Positions 7,301 through 12,952 of a stretch of DNA of 18,002 nucleotides are shown here, piece after piece. Source of the DNA: JBOGJG01 sp050747825 (GTDB lineage Bacteria > Acidobacteriota > UBA6911 > RPQK01 > JBOGJG01); assembly GCA_050747825.1 (NCBI GenBank), contig JBOGJG010000011.1, positions 1-18,002 of the forward strand, given 5' to 3'. The translations under genes and the position numbers were made by a program. A model generated the notes under the pieces. The model searched no databases. It was not told where the DNA came from and saw only the letters and a list, made by a program, of their open reading frames with translations. Every line of letters begins with the position of its first letter. Within the stretch, counting starts at the first letter, position 1.

Positions 7301-8008
7301 TACGGGTCTCCCATTGTGGTGCATACCTACCCCAGGCAGAAGGAAGAGGTGTACGCCCCGCTGCTGGGATTTGAGCACCTGGAAGGCCCGTCGCTTCAGA
7401 TGGGAGGAGCGATAAGCGAGATTCACTCGGAAACGCTCAAATGGCTGGAGCGATCTGCCGCTGCCGGACGTCCCTGGGTGGTCTGCCTCGATGAGGTCGG
7501 GCCGGCGGGCGTTGGGGTGAAGCCGGACTCCGACGATCCGGACCACGATCAGGTGCGAAAGCAGGCGCTTTGGGGCAATCTCATGGCGGGAGGGGCCGGC
7601 TGTGAGTGGTATTTCGGCTACGAGTATGCCCACAACGACCTCAACCTGGAGGATTTTCGCTCCCGCCAGCGCATGTGGGAGCAGACCCGCTACGCTCTCG
7701 AATTCTTCCAGGAACATCTTCCGTTTGAGGAGATGAGGCAGGCTGATGAGCTCACCGGCAGCGATGCCGATTACTGTCTGGCCAAGCCGGGCGAGGTGTA
7801 TGCCGTCTATTTGCCGGAAGGCGGCAGCACGGATCTGGAGTTTGAAAGGGGATTGTATTCCATACGGTGGTACGATCCGCGACAGGGTGGCGCTTTGCAG
7901 ACTGGAAGCATCGAGACCATTGACGGCCCGGGCCGAAAGTCGATCGGTCAACCTCCGGACGAGAGAGACCGGGACTGGGTTGTGCTCGCCAGAAACTCGG
8001 GGCAGTGA
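4343..8008 (+). CDS. Secreted PQQ glucose-dehydrogenase-type propeller fused to a DUF5060/TIM-barrel glycoside-hydrolase-like protein
   Basis: This is one uninterrupted 1221-aa frame. Residues 1-22 are an export signal; LVGC at 14-17 could be a lipobox, but hydrophobic residues follow it. Residues 30-636 match the eight-bladed PQQ dehydrogenase of the glucose/quinate type: YGRDPGGTRYSPLNQIN (33-49), HHDIWDYDPP (321-330) and QVTKMGLVFVLDRR (350-363). D326 and K353 sit 27 residues apart, like the active-site Asp466 and Lys493 of E. coli Gcd as I recall them. GTLGGATWSG (448-457) and TPNLGGSIATAGGLVFIAGS (551-570) follow. The five N-terminal membrane helices of Gcd and any CxxCH haem site are absent. 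From about 645 it becomes a DUF5060 domain (to about 735), then a TIM barrel with candidate acid/base Glu965 or Glu966 (WNLGEEN) and nucleophile Glu1051 (VVCLDEVG), then a C-terminal beta domain resembling the putative collagen-binding type (about 1140-1215). Substrates are unknown; the fusion is unusual. Confidence 0.9.
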   Translation: MMKFLMTRLVCFWLVGCLFLWASDHSGAGWKSYGRDPGGTRYSPLNQINRSNVSRLQQAWSLSTGELELMKQAGQRRWTAFEATPLAVDGTLYISTPSSRVFALNAQTGEEIWRFDPQAGTSKRQFEAHRGVAFWETSDETVSPRQRIFLGTTLGTLICLGAQSGEPCPNFGRKGAVNLRAGMDEGFEDMNYSVSSPPAIFENLVIMGASVPEGPSRGPSGDVRAFDACTGELVWRFHTVPRPGEEGNDTWEKDAWKDRTGANVWSIMSVDPELGLVFLPVGSPAYDFYGADRKGKNLFGNSLVALDAASGKLRWHFQMVHHDIWDYDPPAQPVLATVKRNGQEIPAVAQVTKMGLVFVLDRRSGDPLFPVEERPVPASPVPGEAAWPTQPFPLKPPPLSRQTAVSAEDLHSLTPESAEYCRQMFEMAIVRGGVYEPAGLDLTLSFPGTLGGATWSGASFDPARGLLYVNVNEIGRIAKMEPDPRGPEGAYRRASPWGAYARFWDENGWPCQKPPWGTLNAVDLNSGEIAWQVPLGTAAALESKWPGKTGTPNLGGSIATAGGLVFIAGSNDRHLRAFDSSSGTELWSGQLEASGHATPATYLGRDGRQYVVIAAGGGGYFSQDKGADAVTAFALPQGGPAPSRVEISGELKKWHNLVFTFEGPEVTEEGDPNPFRDYRLEVTFSQGDHSYRVPGYFAADGNAAETGADSGNKWRAHFTPDRPGNWSYQVSFRTGADMAVDPDTEAGRAVEPDGLSGAFAVGPADKVKPDFRSQGRLRYTGKRYLQFAQTGQYFLKGGADSPENFLAYFEFDQTPDNFTGPQREGEARRAITHRYSPHAGDWRPGDPTWQGGKGKNIIGALNYLASQKVNSVYFLTMNVGGDGDDVWPWTSRDQRLRFDCSKLDQWETVFSHMDRLGIQLHVVTQETENDQLLDEGELGLQRKLYYRELIARFGHHLAVTWNLGEENTNTDEQRKEFATFIRQLDPYGSPIVVHTYPRQKEEVYAPLLGFEHLEGPSLQMGGAISEIHSETLKWLERSAAAGRPWVVCLDEVGPAGVGVKPDSDDPDHDQVRKQALWGNLMAGGAGCEWYFGYEYAHNDLNLEDFRSRQRMWEQTRYALEFFQEHLPFEEMRQADELTGSDADYCLAKPGEVYAVYLPEGGSTDLEFERGLYSIRWYDPRQGGALQTGSIETIDGPGRKSIGQPPDERDRDWVVLARNSGQ

Positions 8009-8024
8009 CCCCGGCAGCGGCCCC

Positions 8025-9740
8025 TCACTGCGGCTGCAGCGCCGAGCTGAGCTGTGGCTCACGGTAATACCCCATAGAGCCGGCGACCACTCCCAGGCGG
8101 TACTGCCGGTCCTCCATCAGCCAGGGGCGACGCCAGGTGGAAGGCTGAGTGGACGAATAAATGCGCAGCTCCCCGGGCAGGCTGGTGATGATCTCCTCAC
8201 GCCAGTCTCCCAGGCAGTCCACTATCCCAAGCATCCGTCCCTCCAGTTCCATGATGGTATCGTCGGGATAATTGAAAAGGCGGCTGTTGACGACTACTTC
8301 CTTTTGCGGATCGTCGTCCCACCAGACTGCGTAGGGAGAAAGGGTGCCGAAGGACTCATCGGAGAGTTGCTCTCCACTGGCCGAGAAGAGAAAAGCCTGG
8401 CTGCCGTCCTGTTCCGCGCCGTAGGATTCGATACCCGGATGAGCGGCGTCAATATCGCCGATCATTCCCTTGGAATGAATGTGCCGAGTGGGGCCGTCGT
8501 AGAACCAGAGGATGCGCCCGTCGCGGGCCGAAGCCATGCTCAGGCCGTGGCTGGAGCGGCGGGGCTCAATCCCGAAGAAGACCTCCAGTCCGGGATGACT
8601 GGGATCGATATCAGCGACGTAGCAGGGGTCGGGGTGACCGAGGCCGGTTTCCCAGAGGACCTTCCCGTCATCATTCAGGGCCGTAGCGCCAAGGATCAAC
8701 TCGTCGCGCCCATCCTTGTCCACGTCGGCCGTGATCAGGCCGTGAGTCCCGGGGCCTGGCAGGTCGTGAGGATTTTTGGCCTCCCGCTGCCATATGATGT
8801 TGAGATCGCGGTCGAGCGCGGCCGTTTTGATCAGGTCGTAGGTCCCGCGCTGCATGATCAGGGAGGGCGTCGATCCGTCCAGGTAGGCGACGGCCAGCAT
8901 GTGGCGCTGCGAACGGTTGTAGTGGTCCCATCCCGCTCGTGAATGCCAAGGTACGCGGGCTATGACTTCTCCGCTTCGGCCGTCGATTTTGACCAGATAC
9001 TCCGGGCCTTCTAGGACACGCCCGTCGATCTCTCGGGGATCGCCTTCGCCGGCCTTGGTGTAGACCTCGGCAAAGCCGTCCCCATCGATGTCGTAAACCA
9101 CGTAAGGCGAGTACCAGGTCCCGCTTTCAATGGCCCAGCCCATGTCGTAGCGCCACAGCATCCTGCCGTCCATGCCGTTATAGGCTTCCAGCTGAAAAGG
9201 TTCGGGACTGCGCTTCCAGTAGCGCTGGCGGTGGTAAGGGTCGGTGTTGAAATCCGGCTGTTTGATCACATAGTCGAGGACGCCGTCTCCATTGAGGTCG
9301 CCGATTCCAACATTTCTGGCCGTATAGTTGCCATTGAGCGCAATCGAGACATAGGGCCTGTGCCAGTCAGTCGAAGTCACGTAGGCTGTATCCGGCGAAG
9401 CAACCTCCTGTCCCCCGGCCAGAGCATGGACGCGGTAGCGATAACTTCTCCCGGGCACTGCCGTGCTGTCCAGGAAGGTCGTGCTGCCGGTCAACGGCTC
9501 GGGTGTCAGCTTCACATAATCGGGAGCTCCGTACAGATCTCTGCGGTAAACGTAAAAGGCCACCTCCCCTAGATCTGAGACAAGCAGCCTCCATCCCACG
9601 GTGACTGAACTCTCTTCATTGGAGAGCGCCACAACACCTCGTCCGGCTTTGCCGGAGGATTGCTGGTGCGCGGCTGTCGAGAGCAGCGCCAGCGCGCAGA
9701 CTGCCAGCCAAAACGCTGTGCGGAAATTTGCCAGTTTCAT
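8025..9740 (-). CDS. Secreted rhamnogalacturonan lyase-like protein (PL11 type)
   Basis: Family PL11 enzymes cut the rhamnose-galacturonate backbone of rhamnogalacturonan I by beta-elimination, outside the cytoplasm, in a calcium-stabilised eight-bladed propeller. The 571-aa protein starts with a clear signal peptide (MKLANFRTAFWLAVCALALL, cleavage near residue 23-25). A small N-terminal beta domain follows (about 34-125: RGVVALSN, VGWRLL, FYVYRR). The propeller has calcium-type loops DLNGDG (148-153), DIDGDGFAE (217-225) and DVDKDGRDE (339-347), plus LEAYNGMDGRMLWRYDMG (184-201) and the family's late motif LGDWREEI (510-517). The last segment (QYRLGVVAGSMGYYREPQ) is in the usual PL11 position. 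I use the ATG at 9738-9740; in-frame ATGs 18 and 51 bases upstream lie in a repeat-like spacer and would spoil the signal peptide. It converges with the PQQ fusion, 16 bases apart. The exact substrate is inferred from family. Confidence 0.88.
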   Translation of the reverse strand: MKLANFRTAFWLAVCALALLSTAAHQQSSGKAGRGVVALSNEESSVTVGWRLLVSDLGEVAFYVYRRDLYGAPDYVKLTPEPLTGSTTFLDSTAVPGRSYRYRVHALAGGQEVASPDTAYVTSTDWHRPYVSIALNGNYTARNVGIGDLNGDGVLDYVIKQPDFNTDPYHRQRYWKRSPEPFQLEAYNGMDGRMLWRYDMGWAIESGTWYSPYVVYDIDGDGFAEVYTKAGEGDPREIDGRVLEGPEYLVKIDGRSGEVIARVPWHSRAGWDHYNRSQRHMLAVAYLDGSTPSLIMQRGTYDLIKTAALDRDLNIIWQREAKNPHDLPGPGTHGLITADVDKDGRDELILGATALNDDGKVLWETGLGHPDPCYVADIDPSHPGLEVFFGIEPRRSSHGLSMASARDGRILWFYDGPTRHIHSKGMIGDIDAAHPGIESYGAEQDGSQAFLFSASGEQLSDESFGTLSPYAVWWDDDPQKEVVVNSRLFNYPDDTIMELEGRMLGIVDCLGDWREEIITSLPGELRIYSSTQPSTWRRPWLMEDRQYRLGVVAGSMGYYREPQLSSALQPQ

Positions 9741-9748
9741 GGAGCGCA

Positions 9749-9754
9749 ATTGTA
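9749..9754 (-). promoter_or_regulatory. -10-like hexamer TACAAT, 8 nt before the PL11-like start
   Basis: On the minus strand TACAAT is followed by TGCGCTCC and the ATG ending at 9740. No Shine-Dalgarno site lies between. The hexamer matches the sigma70 consensus at five of six positions; no -35 is evident. Confidence 0.45.
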
Positions 9755-9765
9755 TCATTCGTGTG

Positions 9766-9784
9766 ATCTGTGTTATTCGTTGGC
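9766..9784. repeat. ATCTGTGT spacer-repeat unit, copy 1
   Basis: ATCTGTGTTATTCGTTGGC lies in the spacer between the PL11-like gene and the small ORF. It resembles ATCTGTGTGAAATCCGTGGC at 14668-14687, in another spacer: the first eight bases are identical and both end TGGC. A degenerate shorter copy (TCGTGTGAT) lies just upstream of this one. Confidence 0.5.
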
Positions 9785-9791
9785 CTAACAA

Positions 9792-9817
9792 CTCGATCTC
9801 GCTATGAGATAATCGAG
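9792..9817. promoter_or_regulatory. Bulged hairpin in the divergent spacer before the 124-aa gene
   Basis: CTCGATCTC (9792-9800) pairs with GAGAT (9806-9810) and CGAG (9814-9817), giving a nine-pair stem with a three-base bulge and a five-base GCTAT loop. The right half overlaps the -10-like GATAAT. It could be an operator dyad for one or both divergent genes. It lacks a T-run, so it is not a terminator. Confidence 0.4.
9808..9813 (+). promoter_or_regulatory. -10-like hexamer GATAAT, 8 nt before the 124-aa ORF
   Basis: GATAAT matches TATAAT at five of six positions and is followed by CGAGATTA and the ATG at 9822. No Shine-Dalgarno site is present. Confidence 0.4.
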
Positions 9818-9821
9818 ATTA

Positions 9822-10196
9822 ATGCTTGAGAACTTATCGCTATCAGGCGGAGAACTGCCGGAAAATCCTTTGTCGCTGGCGACCCTCTCCATCTCTGATT
9901 TTGAAGTCACGCTCAATTTCAGGGATGGGGCGGCCATCTCCACTCGATTGATGTGGAGTTTTAAGGTGAGAGAGGCGGCAAAAATGGTCAGGCCTGGCGT
10001 CAGAAAGCATCATCGCCTGTACGACATATTTGAAGCCTTTATAACGGACGAGCTAAGTGACAGAGGCGTCGAGGAGATCCGCATCTTTGAGGACGCCACA
10101 GAACGCGCGCTCAAGATGGTCATTCGGGGACCAGAAAACGCGCACCTTTATTTCACTTTGTCACCTGCCCAAAATTTTGCGTCGCTTCCGGTTTAG
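9822..10196 (+). CDS. Hypothetical 124-aa cytoplasmic protein
   Basis: I do not recognise this protein. It has no signal peptide or membrane segment. The centre has an alternating strand pattern (ISDFEVTLNFRDGAAISTRLMW, about 24-45), distantly reminiscent of small DUF2442-like proteins, followed by a basic helix (KVREAAKMVRPGVRKHH, 48-64) and further strands. The frame is supported by a -10-like element just before it and by its position filling a gap between real genes. Its end overlaps the MATE stop codon by four bases, tail to tail. Base composition looks somewhat less GC-rich than the neighbours, which may mean recent acquisition. The start could be further inside, as no Shine-Dalgarno site fixes it. 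Confidence 0.6.
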   Translation: MLENLSLSGGELPENPLSLATLSISDFEVTLNFRDGAAISTRLMWSFKVREAAKMVRPGVRKHHRLYDIFEAFITDELSDRGVEEIRIFEDATERALKMVIRGPENAHLYFTLSPAQNFASLPV

Positions 10197-11575
10197 GCTG
10201 AATCGGCGGTACTCCTGTGTTGCAGGGAAACGCTTTGGACGATCAGCCGGATGCGGGACTTCCAGACATAGAGCAATACTATGCCGACAGTCATGAGACC
10301 CAGCGACAGTCCCAGCCACAGCCCGGTCACGCCCCAGCCCATCTTGAAGCACAGCGCGTAGCCGACTGGAAGTCCCAGCAGCCAGTGCCCAAGCAGGTTC
10401 ACCAGCATCGGACCCTTCGTGTCGCCCAGCCCGCGCAGAATACCTGTAGCGATCACTTGAAGTCCGTCAAAGAGCTGGAAAATAGCCGCCACGGCCAGGA
10501 GTGATACTCCCAGCCGGATCACCCTGACGTCGGAGGTGAAGAGGGACAGGATCGGGACTGGAATCAGCAGGAAAGCCGCTGTCGCCACGGACATAAACGC
10601 CAGGCCGAGCTTGATGGCCGCCCAGCCGGAGTGCTCCGCTTCTCTGGCGTTTCGAGCTCCCAGAGATTGGCCAACGCGGACGGCGCCGGCTGACGATACT
10701 CCATAGGGCACCATGAACGTGAAGGCTGCAACGCTGATGGCCACCTGGTGGGCCGCCAACGAGACGGGGTTCAGGAGCGCAGCAAAAGCGGCAGCCAGCG
10801 CGAATACGCCGACTTCGAGCGTGACCTGGCTGGCGGCGGGAAGACCCAGCCGCATCAGACGGGAAAGCTTATCCCTCTCGGGTACGAAAAATTTCCTCCA
10901 GATGGGGGCGCCCCTGCGCCGGCTGCGCAGCAGAATTGCAACCAGCAGGAAGCCGGCCATGTACACGCGGGAAAAGAACGTTGCCCAGCCGGCTCCCACC
11001 ACACCCAGCTCCGAAAAACCGAGGTTTCCGAAAATCAGCAGCCAATTTACGAAGACGTTCAGCACATTGGCTGAGATCAGAGCCACCATGACCGGCTTGA
11101 CCACCGAGACCGCCTGGAGGTAGCGGCGAAAACAGGCATAGAGCAGAAGCGGACACAGGCTCCAGATCAGCGTCCTCATATAGGGCACTGCCAGATGAAT
11201 GACTTCAGGCGAGATGCCCCAGGCGCCAAATTGCGTGCTCATGCCCCAGACGATCAGTCCCAGCGGCGGAACCATCAGTAGAGCCAGGTAGATACCCTGA
11301 TAGAGCCACCGTTCACAAGCCTCCAGGTCTCCGGCTCCGTAGGCCACGGAGACCAGCCTGTCCAGACCCAGAAGCACGCCCATTCCGAAAATGGCCGCCG
11401 CAAAGAACAGATGTGTGCTGACTCCCACCGCCCCGAGGGCTTCTGCGCCCAGCCGGCCCACCATGATCGTGTCCACCACGTGCATGGTGATCCAGCCCAG
11501 TTCCGCAATGACCACCGGTATGGCCAACTGCAGCATGGCGCGAAAATTATCGTGAAGACGCTGTTCTTTTTTCAT
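10193..11575 (-). CDS. MATE-family multidrug/toxin efflux transporter
   Basis: MATE proteins export drugs, dyes or cationic toxins from the cytoplasm using a Na+ or H+ gradient. From the ATG at 11573-11575 the product is 460 aa, the normal length, with about twelve membrane helices in two MatE halves. Recognisable signatures are VVDTIMVGRLG (33-43) at the end of helix 1, RLVSVAYGAGD (73-83), then VNWLLIFGNLG and GVVGAGWAT in the middle, VRVGQSLGARNA in the second half, and LRGLGDTKGPMLVNLLG near helix 10-11. An in-frame ATG 162 bases upstream is rejected. It would add a polar 54-residue tail and run through the promoter area and start of the divergent serine hydrolase gene. Substrate is not predictable. 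It diverges from the hydrolase, with 105 bases between. Confidence 0.95.
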   Translation of the reverse strand: MKKEQRLHDNFRAMLQLAIPVVIAELGWITMHVVDTIMVGRLGAEALGAVGVSTHLFFAAAIFGMGVLLGLDRLVSVAYGAGDLEACERWLYQGIYLALLMVPPLGLIVWGMSTQFGAWGISPEVIHLAVPYMRTLIWSLCPLLLYACFRRYLQAVSVVKPVMVALISANVLNVFVNWLLIFGNLGFSELGVVGAGWATFFSRVYMAGFLLVAILLRSRRRGAPIWRKFFVPERDKLSRLMRLGLPAASQVTLEVGVFALAAAFAALLNPVSLAAHQVAISVAAFTFMVPYGVSSAGAVRVGQSLGARNAREAEHSGWAAIKLGLAFMSVATAAFLLIPVPILSLFTSDVRVIRLGVSLLAVAAIFQLFDGLQVIATGILRGLGDTKGPMLVNLLGHWLLGLPVGYALCFKMGWGVTGLWLGLSLGLMTVGIVLLYVWKSRIRLIVQSVSLQHRSTADSA

Positions 11576-11667
11576 TGGGGGAAAACAGTGTCGAAGGACA
11601 GGCATTCTATTATTTCCATGGTCCCGCTGGCAAACGGCGGCCCCTGGAGCGATTAGAGGATCTGCGT

Positions 11668-11673
11668 TACAAT
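11668..11673 (+). promoter_or_regulatory. -10-like hexamer TACAAT, 7 nt before the serine hydrolase start
   Basis: TACAAT is followed by CTCCGGC and the ATG at 11681. The spacer has no Shine-Dalgarno site. This is the same hexamer as before the PL11-like gene. Confidence 0.45.
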
Positions 11674-11680
11674 CTCCGGC

Positions 11681-12952
11681 ATGAAGAACCTGCAAAGCAA
11701 AGTAATCATCCTTCTTTTTATAGCCTTTCTGATTCACCCGCTGGAGGCTCAGGGACTGCCTACTGCGGACCCGGGGCAGGTGGGGCTTTCTGATGAGCGA
11801 CTGGACCGCATCTCAAAGCTCATACAGCAATACGTCGATGACGGAAAGGTCTCCGGCGTTGTGACGCTCGTGGCACGCGACGGCAAGGTCGCTTACTTCA
11901 AGAGCTTTGGAAAGCTGAGCCGCGAAAACGGCCGGGCCATGCCGGCGGACGCGATTTTCCGCATCGCTTCGATGTCGAAGGCGGTTACCACCGTCGCCGT
12001 GATGACGCTTGTCGAAGAGGGAAAGATTCAGTTAGGAGACCGGCTTTCCAGGTTTATCCCGGAATTCAAGGAAACGACCGTCGCCGTCCCAGAAGGTGAG
12101 GGCGATTCCAAACAGTACAAGGTCGTGCCCGCTCAAAGAGAGATCACGATCCGCGATCTGCTCACGCATACAGCCGGTATTTCCTACGGTTCCGGTCCCG
12201 CCGAAGAGCGGTACAAGTCCGCCAATCTGCAGGGCTGGTACTTCGCCGACCGTCAGGAGCCGATTGGAGAATCGATCAAGAGGCTGGCCAGACTTCCCTT
12301 CGATGCGCAGCCCGGCGAGAAATGGGTCTATGGATACAACACGGATATCCTCGGCTATGTGGTGGAACGCGTTTCCGGGATGACGCTGGCCGAGTTTTTC
12401 CGGCAGCGCATCTTCGAGCCGCTGAAGATGGTGGACACGCACTTCTACCTTCCTGCCCAAAAAGTGAGCCGTTTTACACCTGTGTATGCCGTTGAAGACG
12501 ATGGGCTCCGCCTGGCTGAAGCGCCGGAGACCAGCGACTACGTCACCGGTCCTAGAAGGAGTTACTCCGGTGGCGCCGGTCTGCTCTCCACTACTACCGA
12601 TTATGCTCGTTTTCTGCAGATGCTGCTCAACGGAGGAGAACTGGAGGGGGCGCGAATTCTGAGTCCAAAATCCGTTCAGCTCATGACCGTCAACCATGTG
12701 GGGGATAAATTTGGAAATCTCGGATTTGGCCTCGGATTTCGGGTGATCGAAGACCTAGGACGCGCCGGACAATACGGTTCGGCGGGCGCCTACGGATGGG
12801 GAGGCGCCTACTACACGAGCTTCTGGGTGGATCCCCAAGAACGTCTCATCTTCGTTTTCATGTCGCAGCTCCTGCCTTCGCGAGGCCTGGACCTGCGGGG
12901 CAAGTTTAATTCGCTGGTCTACCAGTCGATCCTGGATTCGTACGTTCGGTAG
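11681..12952 (+). CDS. Secreted serine hydrolase, class C beta-lactamase/esterase fold
   Basis: Proteins of this family (Pfam Beta-lactamase) hydrolyse ester, amide or D-amino-acid peptide bonds with an acyl-serine mechanism; most are not resistance enzymes. The 423-aa product has a signal peptide (residues 1-24, cleavage near LEA-QG). The nucleophile motif is S97-M-S-K100 (FRIASMSKAVT). LLTHTAGISYG (160-170) and the second motif WVYGYNTDILGYV (215-227) follow, with Tyr217 the likely general base. The third-motif position carries AYGWGGAYYTSFWVDP (370-385) in place of KTG, as in EstB-like esterases. It is preceded by a -10-like TACAAT and diverges from the MATE gene. Its last 47 bases overlap the end of the oppositely directed TIM-barrel gene. 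Esterase or D-aminopeptidase cannot be decided here. Confidence 0.93.
   Translation: MKNLQSKVIILLFIAFLIHPLEAQGLPTADPGQVGLSDERLDRISKLIQQYVDDGKVSGVVTLVARDGKVAYFKSFGKLSRENGRAMPADAIFRIASMSKAVTTVAVMTLVEEGKIQLGDRLSRFIPEFKETTVAVPEGEGDSKQYKVVPAQREITIRDLLTHTAGISYGSGPAEERYKSANLQGWYFADRQEPIGESIKRLARLPFDAQPGEKWVYGYNTDILGYVVERVSGMTLAEFFRQRIFEPLKMVDTHFYLPAQKVSRFTPVYAVEDDGLRLAEAPETSDYVTGPRRSYSGGAGLLSTTTDYARFLQMLLNGGELEGARILSPKSVQLMTVNHVGDKFGNLGFGLGFRVIEDLGRAGQYGSAGAYGWGGAYYTSFWVDPQERLIFVFMSQLLPSRGLDLRGKFNSLVYQSILDSYVR

Noticed and set aside
8009..8024. Bidirectional terminator between the fusion and PL11-like genes
   Set aside because: The gap is only 16 bases, and nearby GC-rich dyads have no T-run.
6083..8062. 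659-codon open frame on the minus strand opposite the PQQ-GH fusion
   Set aside because: It has no domain signature and a composition typical of the antisense of a GC-rich gene; the plus-strand product has clear motifs throughout.
7746..8942. 398-codon plus-strand open frame
   Set aside because: It runs over the end of the fusion gene and antisense to the PL11-like gene; no recognisable motifs.
11576..11737. 54-residue N-terminal extension of the MATE transporter
   Set aside because: It is polar, unlike MATE N-termini, and overlaps the start of the divergent serine hydrolase gene. The inner ATG gives the usual 460 aa.
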